Assembly: GCA_030448085.1 (NCBI GenBank)
Contig: JAUJNU010000066.1
Location: forward strand, 1-5,352
DNA: 5,352 nt
Source of the DNA: Actinomycetota bacterium
GTDB lineage: Bacteria; Actinomycetota; UBA4738; CADDZG01; WHSQ01
Direction: 5' to 3'
The notes under the pieces are model-generated. The model did not search any database and was not told the origin of the DNA. It saw only the letters and a list, made by a program, of their open reading frames with translations. Position numbers and translations under genes: made by a program. This document shows positions 1 through 5,352 of this stretch, one piece after another (position 1 is the first letter of the stretch; every line of letters begins with the position of its first letter).

Positions 1-169
1 TCAGGTCGAGGTGGCCCCGGGCGACGTTGGGGTGGATGTCGAAAGTCTCGGCGATCTCCTTCACCGTCCTGGGACCGCTCTGCAGGAGCAGGGACAGGAT
101 CTCTGCCCGCTTGGGCAGGGAGAGCACCTTGGCGGTGCGGGTGGCGGAGCTATCACCGAGTGGGCTCAT
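1..169 (-). CDS. HTH transcriptional regulator, N-terminal 56 residues (truncated by window edge)
   Basis: Reading leftwards from an ATG at 169-167, 56 codons stay open to the window edge, so only the start of the protein is visible. After a Ser/Thr/Ala-rich lead of about 16 residues comes a winged-helix DNA-binding pattern: a first helix (about 19-31, PKRAEILSLLLQS), a T-V-K-E-I-A-E helix (35-41), and a recognition helix beginning H46-P-N-V-A-R-G-H-L-D. The H-P-N-x-(A/V)-R-x-H-L-D form is typical of predicted ArsR/DeoR-like regulators, including the COG2345 group that holds SufR. SufR proteins carry cluster-binding cysteines in the C-terminal half, which lies outside the window, so SufR identity is only an inference from the neighbourhood. 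There is no Shine-Dalgarno before the ATG; a promoter-like sequence placed six bases before it suggests a leaderless transcript. It is separated from the lipoprotein gene by 83 bases and probably has its own promoter. Other HTH families cannot be excluded. Confidence 0.75.
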   Translation of the reverse strand, partial: MSPLGDSSATRTAKVLSLPKRAEILSLLLQSGPRTVKEIAETFDIHPNVARGHLDL

Positions 170-175
170 CGGGAA

Positions 176-204
176 TGGATAACAGCTTTACGCCTGTTTA
201 GCAA
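176..204 (-). promoter_or_regulatory. Candidate sigma-70-like promoter for the HTH regulator, leaderless
   Basis: On the minus strand TTGCTA (204-199) and TATCCA (181-176) are separated by exactly 17 bases. Six bases after the second hexamer comes the A of the regulator's ATG, the spacing expected when transcription starts at the start codon. The first hexamer matches TTGACA at four positions; the second matches TATAAT only in its first three. The absence of a Shine-Dalgarno fits leaderless translation, which is common in actinobacteria. The -10 match is poor, so this is a proposal only. Confidence 0.3.
181..198. promoter_or_regulatory. Inverted repeat AACAG-N8-CTGTT, possible operator
   Basis: Perfect 5-base arms AACAG (181-185) and CTGTT (194-198) flank an 8-base centre, and with one-base slippage the dyad extends to TAAACAG/CTGTTA on the minus strand. 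It sits in the spacer of the proposed promoter and 12 bases upstream of the regulator's ATG, where an autorepressor would bind. The arms are short and could arise by chance. A further palindrome, GTTAAC, lies at 216-221. Confidence 0.3.
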
Positions 205-252
205 GTGCGAATAGTGTTAACGGTCCGAGCGGGGGAAATCTCGAGACTATGG

Positions 253-702
253 TCAGTCGGTCCCGTCCACGAGCTTGCGGCCCCCGACCGCCTGATCGAG
301 GGCCACTACCGTCCGCTTGTCCTCGGCGATCTCGATGCAGGCCACGTCCTCCGACCCCGGCTCATGCCCCTCGAAGAGCGTGATCTCGATCTTGGTCTTC
401 CCGTACCGGACGTCGACGTGGTCCAGGACGTGACACGGTTCCACCCCGCTCGTGAACCGGACGAGGACCTTGCGTGGGCCTTTAGGGCGAGCCGACTGCC
501 AGGCGATCGGGCGCACGTCCGCCTGGCCGGGGCGGGGCTTGACCGGTGGTGGCTTGGCGCCGTTCGGACCCTCGCCGGGGGTGGCCGAGACCGGAACCTC
601 GGGGCCCGGCTCCCCGCTGGTCATCGTCTCGGCGGTCCGCCCACATGCGGAAAGGAGGGAGCCGAGGGCCAGCAGAGCCGGAGCGACCGTGGCTGCTTTC
701 AT
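253..702 (-). CDS. Predicted lipoprotein of unknown function, 149 aa
   Basis: The N-terminus is a lipoprotein signal peptide: K2, a hydrophobic stretch of about residues 6-17, and a lipobox L17-S18-A19-C20 followed by G21, so C20 should be lipidated and the mature protein anchored outside the cytoplasmic membrane. Residues about 21-62 form a low-complexity linker rich in Pro, Gly, Glu and Ser/Thr. A compact C-terminal domain of about 85 residues (64-149) has predicted beta character and two cysteines, C90 in a G-V-E-P-C-H-V-L-D-H-V motif and C122 in D-V-A-C-I-E-I, placed as a likely disulfide pair. From memory this domain resembles the C-terminal part of uncharacterised actinobacterial lipoproteins; I cannot name a family. 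The ATG follows AAGGA (710-706) by only three bases, a short spacing, but no other in-frame start fits the signal peptide. It begins 35 bases after sufU on the same strand, so it may be the last gene of the suf transcript or simply a neighbour. Confidence 0.8.
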   Translation of the reverse strand: MKAATVAPALLALGSLLSACGRTAETMTSGEPGPEVPVSATPGEGPNGAKPPPVKPRPGQADVRPIAWQSARPKGPRKVLVRFTSGVEPCHVLDHVDVRYGKTKIEITLFEGHEPGSEDVACIEIAEDKRTVVALDQAVGGRKLVDGTD

Positions 703-737
703 GTGTCCTTGGACCTGAGCGAGAGCCGGACTGTTCC

Positions 738-1181
738 TCAGCCCTCGGGGAGAGCCTTACCGCCCTCTTCCAGTCCTTCGATCAACGTGTTCCACCCGAG
801 GAGGGCGCACTTGATCCGCACCGGGTACTTGACGACGCCCTTCAAGGAGACGAGGTCTTCGAGCACCGCAACGTCACCTTCTTCTTCACCGGCCATCATC
901 CGCTTGATGGAGCCGGCGACGGAAAGAGCTTCCTTGGCGTCTAGCCCCTTGACCTTCTCGGTCATCATCGAGGCGCTCGCCTGGGAGATCGAGCAACCCT
1001 TGCCCGCGAATGCGATGCCTTCGAGCTTGTCCCCTTCGAACTTCATATAGAGCTCGATCTCGTCCCCGCACAAAGGGTTGTTCCTCTCGAGCATCACGTC
1101 GTGGGGGTCCAGGCGGCCCTTGTTCCGGGGGGCCCGGTAGTGGTCGAGGATGACTTCCTTGTAGAGCTCCTCGAGGCTCAC
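738..1181 (-). CDS. sufU: SufU, zinc-dependent sulfur acceptor for SufS
   Basis: This 147-residue protein matches the SufU family (about 145-150 residues) over its whole length. SufU accepts sulfur from the cysteine desulfurase SufS and passes it to the SufBCD scaffold. The zinc ligands are all present: C38 and D40 in N-N-P-L-C-G-D, C63 in G-K-G-C-S-I-S, and C125 in R-I-K-C. The S-I-S-Q-A-S-A-S-M-M-T stretch after C63 and R122 just before C125 are also family hallmarks. The insert of about 18-20 residues between C63 and C125 that separates SufU from IscU is present. I chose the GTG at 1181-1179: it starts directly before S-L-E-E-L-Y, as in relatives, follows AAAGGG (1195-1190) at eight bases, and overlaps the sufS stop in a four-base GTGA. 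The frame stays open to 1289, but that upstream part has no family resemblance. Translation is probably coupled to sufS. With no SufE seen, SufU is the expected partner of SufS. Confidence 0.96.
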   Translation of the reverse strand: MSLEELYKEVILDHYRAPRNKGRLDPHDVMLERNNPLCGDEIELYMKFEGDKLEGIAFAGKGCSISQASASMMTEKVKGLDAKEALSVAGSIKRMMAGEEEGDVAVLEDLVSLKGVVKYPVRIKCALLGWNTLIEGLEEGGKALPEG

Positions 1182-2404
1182 ACGAACCACCCTTTCGCCT
1201 TCTCCAGCGCCGTTATCAGTGCGTCTACGTCCTCGTGCGTGTTGTAGATGTAGAACGAAGCGCGGGCAGTGGCGGGGACGCCGAGGCACCTCATCAAGGG
1301 CTGGGCGCAGTGATGTCCGGCCCGGATGCAGACCCCCTCCTGGTCGACGATCGTCGCCATGTCGTGAGGGTGCACGTCTTGGAGGCCGAAGGAGACCACA
1401 CCTCCGCGCTCCTCCGCCTTCTTGGGGCCGTAGATGATCGCGCCCATCTCGTTCAGCTTCTCCATCGCGTAGCGGGCCATGTCGATCTCGTGCTCGCGCA
1501 CCTGATCCATCCCCAGGCCCTCGAGGTAGTCGATCGCCGCGGCCAGCCCCACCTGCTGGGCGATGTTCATCGTTCCCGCCTCGAACTTGTAAGGGAGCTC
1601 GTTCCAGGTAGCCCGGTCCGACCAGACCTCTCTGATCATCTCGCCGCCGCCATGGAAAGGAGGCATCGCCTCGAGCAGGTCCTCACGCCCGTAAAGGATC
1701 CCGGCCCCCGTGGGCCCGCACATCTTGTGAGCCGAGAAGGCGAGGAAGTCGCAGTCGAGCTCGTTCACGTCGAACTTGAGGTGGGGCGCAGCCTGAGCCG
1801 CGTCGACGAGGATGCGGCCGCCGACCGCGTGCACAGCGTCGGCGAGCTCTCGCACGGGGTTGATCGTCCCGAGGACGTTCGACATCAGGCCCACGCACAC
1901 GAGCTTCGTCTTGTCGGTGATGACCTCACCCAGCAGGTCCATCCGAAGCTTGTGCTCGACGTTGTCGATCGGAAGGACCCTCAAGGTCGCCCCGGTCTCG
2001 GCGATAAGCATCTGCCACGGGATCAGGTTCGAGTGGTGCTCCATCTCGGTGACGACGACCTCGTCGCCCTCGCGTACGTTCTCGCGAGCCCAGGTGTACC
2101 GCACGAGGTTGATCGACTCGGTCGTGCCGCGCGTGAAGATGACGGAGCGTGTGCTGCGAGCGCCGATGAACCGGCGAACCGTCTCGCGGGCGCCTTCGTA
2201 GGCGGCCGTCGCCCGCTCGCCGAGCTCGTAGAGACCACGGTGGACGTTCGCGTTCTCGCTCTCGTAGAAGCGGACTATCCGGTCGATGACCTGGCGCGGC
2301 TTCTGGGAGGTTGCCGCCGAGTCGAGGTAGACGATCGGCTTCCCGTGGGCCTCGAGCTCGAGGATAGGGAAGTCTTTGCGGATCGCCTCTACATCAAGAG
2401 CCAT
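1178..2404 (-). CDS. sufS: SufS cysteine desulfurase (PLP-dependent, type II)
   Basis: This 408-residue cytosolic enzyme removes sulfur from L-cysteine to give alanine and an enzyme persulfide, the sulfur source for cluster assembly. Length and motifs are those of SufS. Visible residues are H124 in M-E-H-H-S-N over the cofactor ring, D201 and Q204 in V-D-A-A-Q holding PLP, the Schiff-base lysine K227 in S-A-H-K, and the catalytic C366 in R-A-G-H-H-C-A-Q-P, followed by R381 in A-R-A-S, the substrate carboxylate ligand. H347 in H-P-H-D lies 19 residues before the catalytic cysteine, matching the B. subtilis SufS histidine that takes over a zinc ligand role from SufU during transfer. The ATG lies nine bases after the sufC stop with no strong Shine-Dalgarno, so it probably relies on coupling to sufC, and its TGA overlaps the sufU start. 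Nothing is missing or broken. CsdA-type desulfurases are the nearest alternative, but the operon decides for SufS. Confidence 0.97.
   Translation of the reverse strand: MALDVEAIRKDFPILELEAHGKPIVYLDSAATSQKPRQVIDRIVRFYESENANVHRGLYELGERATAAYEGARETVRRFIGARSTRSVIFTRGTTESINLVRYTWARENVREGDEVVVTEMEHHSNLIPWQMLIAETGATLRVLPIDNVEHKLRMDLLGEVITDKTKLVCVGLMSNVLGTINPVRELADAVHAVGGRILVDAAQAAPHLKFDVNELDCDFLAFSAHKMCGPTGAGILYGREDLLEAMPPFHGGGEMIREVWSDRATWNELPYKFEAGTMNIAQQVGLAAAIDYLEGLGMDQVREHEIDMARYAMEKLNEMGAIIYGPKKAEERGGVVSFGLQDVHPHDMATIVDQEGVCIRAGHHCAQPLMRCLGVPATARASFYIYNTHEDVDALITALEKAKGWFV
1190..1195 (-). promoter_or_regulatory. Shine-Dalgarno that fixes the sufU GTG start
   Basis: AAAGGG on the minus strand, inside the end of sufS, lies eight bases before the GTG at 1181. 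It supports that GTG over the upstream in-frame starts, together with the GTGA overlap and the family N-terminus. Confidence 0.6.
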
Positions 2405-2413
2405 AACGTCAGC

Positions 2414-3217
<804 letters not shown>

Positions 3218-3223
3218 CCGTAC

Positions 3224-3556
3224 TCACCCTCTCCTAGGCATCTCTGGGCCCACCAGGATGAGGTCGCCTTCGACCCTCACCTCGTAAGCGGGAACCGGTT
3301 TGGTAGCGGGAAGGATCCGCACGCTTCCGTCGACGACGTTGAAGCGGGACCCGTGCAACGGGCATTCGACCTCGAGCTCCTCCGGCTCCCAGTCGCCCTC
3401 GTTCAGGTATGCCTCCTCGTGGCTGCAGACGTCTCCGATAGCGAAGACGTCGTCGCCCGCGCGGTAGAGGCCGATCAACTGCCCCTGGACCGAAACCTGC
3501 TTGGGGGTTCCCTCGTCGAGCTCGCTGAGCCTCGCAGCCTCGAAGAAAGCGGCCAT
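3224..3556 (-). CDS. Rieske [2Fe-2S] ferredoxin-like protein of the suf operon, 110 aa
   Basis: The short 110-residue protein is a single soluble Rieske domain. The cluster ligands are C44-x-H46 (V-C-S-H) and C65-x2-H68 (E-C-P-L-H-G-S), with the beta-strand pattern of the small ferredoxins found in aromatic dioxygenases and NirD; there is no membrane anchor and no oxygenase domain. The C-terminal P-V-P-A-Y-E-V-R-V segment is also typical of this family. The gene starts at the ATG that shares one base with the sufD stop (TGATG), so the two are probably translated in series. The open frame runs further upstream to 4183, but that part lies antiparallel to nothing of note and inside the sufD gene in another frame. 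Genes of this kind are common between sufD and sufC in actinobacterial suf operons. A role as electron donor to a reductive step of cluster assembly, or as a client or reporter of it, is an inference; no partner reductase is in view. Confidence 0.93.
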   Translation of the reverse strand: MAAFFEAARLSELDEGTPKQVSVQGQLIGLYRAGDDVFAIGDVCSHEEAYLNEGDWEPEELEVECPLHGSRFNVVDGSVRILPATKPVPAYEVRVEGDLILVGPEMPRRG

Positions 3557-4785
3557 CAGACGGCTACCTCGAGCCGCGCCCCCGCCTCGACCTTGCGCGA
3601 GATCGCGTCCGATAGCTCCTCGCGGACGCGGGGGACCCTGATGCGATCGAGAACCTCGCCGAAGAACCCGAACACGATGAGCTTCTGGGCCGTGACCCGG
3701 TCGATACCCCGGCTCATCAGATAGAAGAGGTGTTCCTCCTCGACCGGAGAGACCGTCGCGCCGTGGGTGCAACGGACCTCGTTCGCCTCGATCTCCAGCT
3801 GCGGGATCGATCGTGCGAGAGCTTCCTCCGAGAGAAGGAGATTGCGGTTCGCCTGATAGGCGTTCGTGCCTTGCGCGTTCGGAAGGACCTTGATGAGACC
3901 CGAGTACTCCGAGCGCGACTTCTCCTTGAGCGCCCCCTTGTAGAGGAGGTCCGAGGTCGCGTTGGGGAGGTTGTGGGACTGCAACGTGCGCTGAGCGAAG
4001 TGCTGCTGGCTGTCGGCGAAATAGAGCCCGAGCATCTCTGAGAACGAGCCCTCGCCCTTGAGGACCGACTCGACCTGGGTGCGCGCGAAGCCGGCGCCGA
4101 GGTTCACCACGAGACTGCGAACGGTCGAGTCCCTGAAGCCGGTGAACCGCTGCGTCTGGAAATGGTGAGTGTTCCTCCCCCACTGCTGGAGGGAGATGTA
4201 GTTGACGGTGGCGCCGCGCCTGGCCTCTACCTCGACCACGCCTGCGCAGAGGGAGGGGTCCGCGGCCTCTTCAGACTTGAAAGAGTCGACCACGGTGACG
4301 CTCGCCTGCTCGTCCACCACGATCGTCACGTGCGGGAAGACCGAGCCCCCGGGGCTGACGGAATGGGTGAGCTCGAGCGGCAGCTCGACCTCGACCCTCG
4401 GGGGCACATAGAGCAGGACCCCTTCGGACAGGAACGCGCCGTGCAGTGCAGTGAACCTGTGCTCATCGACCGACACGTCGGTGAAGAAGTGCTCCTTAAG
4501 GAGGTCCGGGTAGTCGCGCGCGGCCCCCTTGAAGTGGCTGAAGACGACGCCCTGCGCCCGCAGGTGCTCGGGCAGCGACGGAGCATCACGGATCACGTCC
4601 GGCGCGGAGAAACGACCGAAGTCGAATCCCCTCACGTCGACGTAACGCCACTCCTCACCCTTGGGATCGGGGTCATCGAGCTTCTCGAAGAGATCGAATG
4701 CCTGCAGGCGCCGGTCCGCGAGCCATCCCGGCTCCCCCATCCGGCTGCCCAGCTCCTCGGCGGCCTTCCTAGTAAGTGAAGACAT
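3556..4785 (-). CDS. sufD: SufD, scaffold subunit of the SufBCD complex
   Basis: SufD pairs with SufB and two SufC subunits to form the cluster scaffold; it is required for iron acquisition and has the beta-helix core shared with SufB. The 409-residue sequence has the helical N-terminal part (about 1-110, including G-E-E-W-R-Y-V-D around residue 42), a central beta-helix of repeating short hydrophobic strands (about 125-320), and the helical C-terminal part. H341 in C-T-H-G-A-T-V corresponds to E. coli SufD H360, which lies at the SufB-SufD interface where the cluster is thought to form. The following L-F-Y-L-M-S-R-G-I segment mirrors the one in SufB, as expected for paralogues. The ATG lies nine bases after the stop of the small upstream ORF, with only a weak GCGGG nearby. 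The stop overlaps the Rieske start. SufB is excluded since a separate sufB lies just upstream and this copy lacks the S-V-G terminus. Confidence 0.95.
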   Translation of the reverse strand: MSSLTRKAAEELGSRMGEPGWLADRRLQAFDLFEKLDDPDPKGEEWRYVDVRGFDFGRFSAPDVIRDAPSLPEHLRAQGVVFSHFKGAARDYPDLLKEHFFTDVSVDEHRFTALHGAFLSEGVLLYVPPRVEVELPLELTHSVSPGGSVFPHVTIVVDEQASVTVVDSFKSEEAADPSLCAGVVEVEARRGATVNYISLQQWGRNTHHFQTQRFTGFRDSTVRSLVVNLGAGFARTQVESVLKGEGSFSEMLGLYFADSQQHFAQRTLQSHNLPNATSDLLYKGALKEKSRSEYSGLIKVLPNAQGTNAYQANRNLLLSEEALARSIPQLEIEANEVRCTHGATVSPVEEEHLFYLMSRGIDRVTAQKLIVFGFFGEVLDRIRVPRVREELSDAISRKVEAGARLEVAV

Positions 4786-4794
4786 GCTTGCCCG

Positions 4795-4902
4795 CTACCA
4801 GGCCTTTATCTCGTGCCTGCGCGGCGGGGGCACCCACGGCCCGAGGTACAGGACCACAACGATGGAGATGATGGCGATCCACATCAGGAAGCGATCCCGC
4901 AT
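4795..4902 (-). CDS. Small single-pass membrane protein, 35 aa, between sufB and sufD
   Basis: An ATG at 4902-4900 shares one base with the sufB TGA (TGATG) and opens a 35-codon frame ending in TAG at 4797-4795. The product starts M-R-D-R, then has a hydrophobic stretch at about residues 5-21 (F-L-M-W-I-A-I-I-S-I-V-V-V-L-Y-L-G), long enough for one membrane span, and ends in a short Pro-rich and basic tail (P25-P-P-R-R-H, final K-A-W). A good Shine-Dalgarno (AGGAAG within GGAAGGAAG, 4920-4912) lies nine bases before the ATG inside the sufB end. The next gene, sufD, starts nine bases after the stop, so the frame fills the sufB-sufD gap. I do not recognise the family. Support comes from the start signal, the coupling junction identical to that at sufD/Rieske, and the coherent hydrophobic segment; its shortness leaves chance possible. 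N-terminal positive charges conflict mildly with the basic tail over orientation, so topology is not assigned. Confidence 0.6.
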   Translation of the reverse strand: MRDRFLMWIAIISIVVVLYLGPWVPPPRRHEIKAW

Positions 4903-5352
4903 CAACCAACGCTTCCTTCCATCTGCAGCTCGACCAGACGCTGGAGCTCGACCGCGTACTCCATCGGAAGCTCCCTCGTGATGGGCTCGATGAAGCCACG
5001 AACGATCATCTGCATCGCCTGTGTCTCGTCGAGGCCGCGGCTCATCAGGTAGAAGAGCTGCTCGTCCGAGACCTTGGAGACGGTCGCCTCGTGGGACACG
5101 GCCGAGGACTCCTCCTCGATCTCGATGTAGGGGTAGGTGTCCGAGCGGGAATGGTCGTCCAGGATGAGGGCGTCGCAGATCACGTGCGAGCGGGCGTGCT
5201 TGGCCCCCTCTTCGATACGGACCAGGCCCCGGTATCCGCCGCGGCCCCCGTCCTTGGAGATCGACTTCGACGTGATCGAGGAAGAGGTGTCGGGAGCGGC
5301 GTGGATGATCTTCGCCCCCGCGTCCTGGTGCTGCCCGGCGCCGGCGTAGGCG
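4902..5352 (-). CDS. sufB: SufB, C-terminal 149 residues (5' end outside window)
   Basis: SufB is the scaffold subunit that accepts sulfur and on which the new Fe-S cluster is built, with SufC and SufD. The visible part starts in the beta-helix ([12 protein letters not shown]) and continues through [20 protein letters not shown] and Y-R-G-L-V to the conserved terminus [10 protein letters not shown] ... M-E-G-S-V-G. The cysteine of V-I-C-D-A-L, 91st from the C-terminus, matches by position E. coli SufB C405, the residue needed for cluster formation at the SufD interface. The H-E pair in S-H-E-A-T-V-S-K, 63rd and 62nd from the end, matches H433 and E434. These E. coli positions are from memory. 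The frame is open to the window edge, with one base of a split codon at 5352. The TGA overlaps the ATG of the small membrane ORF by one base. It heads the visible operon. Confidence 0.97.
   Translation of the reverse strand, partial: AYAGAGQHQDAGAKIIHAAPDTSSSITSKSISKDGGRGGYRGLVRIEEGAKHARSHVICDALILDDHSRSDTYPYIEIEEESSAVSHEATVSKVSDEQLFYLMSRGLDETQAMQMIVRGFIEPITRELPMEYAVELQRLVELQMEGSVG
4912..4920 (-). promoter_or_regulatory. Shine-Dalgarno of the 35-codon ORF
   Basis: GGAAGGAAG on the minus strand lies inside the last codons of sufB, with its AGGAAG part nine bases before the ATG at 4902. It is one of the clearest ribosome binding sites in the window and supports translation of the small ORF as opposed to an untranslated sufB-sufD spacer. 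Confidence 0.55.

Larger units (their letters stand above)
170..252. other. Intergenic region between lipoprotein and regulator genes
   Basis: These 83 bases are visibly richer in A and T than the genes around them, mainly at 180-222. They hold the proposed regulator promoter and dyad, the palindrome GTTAAC (216-221), and TCTCGAGA (239-246) just after the lipoprotein stop. I see no stem followed by a T run on the minus strand, so no intrinsic terminator for the upstream operon can be called. Confidence 0.6.

Noticed and set aside
11..214. A 67-codon + strand frame opposite the HTH gene
   Set aside because: The minus-strand frame gives a coherent winged-helix pattern; the + strand product is Gly/Gln/Leu-rich with no motif.
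715..741. Inverted repeat CTGAG-N17-CTCAG between sufU and the lipoprotein gene, considered as a terminator
   Set aside because: The arms are only five bases, the loop is long, and no T run follows on the minus strand.
205..1050. A 281-codon + strand open frame over the lipoprotein and sufU genes
   Set aside because: It lies antisense to a gene with a clear lipobox and to sufU with all zinc ligands; its own translation is low-complexity and changes character between the two halves.
1182..1289. Upstream extension of sufU to an ATG at 1289
   Set aside because: The extra 36 residues are Arg-rich, lie inside sufS in another frame and do not resemble SufU; the GTG at 1181 has a Shine-Dalgarno and a GTGA overlap.
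3557..4183. Upstream extension of the Rieske frame into sufD
   Set aside because: The added part is a Pro/Arg/Gly-rich shadow of sufD; the Rieske domain starts exactly at the ATG that overlaps the sufD stop.

Overview
The window is dominated by one long minus-strand SUF iron-sulfur cluster assembly operon. In transcription order it reads: sufB (only the C-terminal 149 residues are inside the window), a tiny unannotated membrane-protein ORF of 35 codons, sufD, a small Rieske-type ferredoxin, sufC, sufS, sufU, and a predicted lipoprotein. A separate HTH regulator gene, cut by the left edge of the window, follows on the same strand.

The DNA is GC-rich. The gene set (SufU instead of SufE, a Rieske protein between sufD and sufC, and the order B-D-Rieske-C-S-U) is the arrangement familiar from Actinomycetota, so a high-GC actinobacterial lineage is the best guess. 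This rests on gene order and protein resemblance read by eye; no database search was run. An unusual point compared with many actinobacteria is that the DeoR/ArsR-like HTH gene lies downstream of the operon, not upstream of sufB. The region upstream of sufB is outside the window.

The genes are packed tightly. sufB/orf35 and sufD/Rieske each share one base in a TGATG junction, sufS/sufU overlap by four bases (GTGA), and the other suf gaps are 6 to 9 bases. This predicts a single mRNA with translational coupling. SufS takes sulfur from cysteine, SufU accepts it through a zinc-site exchange, and the SufB-SufC-SufD scaffold ATPase receives sulfur and builds the cluster. The Rieske protein probably carries electrons for some step. 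The active-site residues of SufS, SufU, SufC, SufB and SufD that can be checked are all present, so the machine looks functional.

Right to left on the + coordinates: 5352-4902 sufB end; 4902-4795 orf35; 4785-3556 sufD; 3556-3224 Rieske; 3217-2414 sufC; 2404-1178 sufS; 1181-738 sufU; 702-253 lipoprotein; 252-170 an AT-richer intergenic stretch with a plausible promoter and dyad; 169-1 regulator N-terminus. The item most worth a second look is the 35-residue single-pass membrane microprotein inserted between sufB and sufD.
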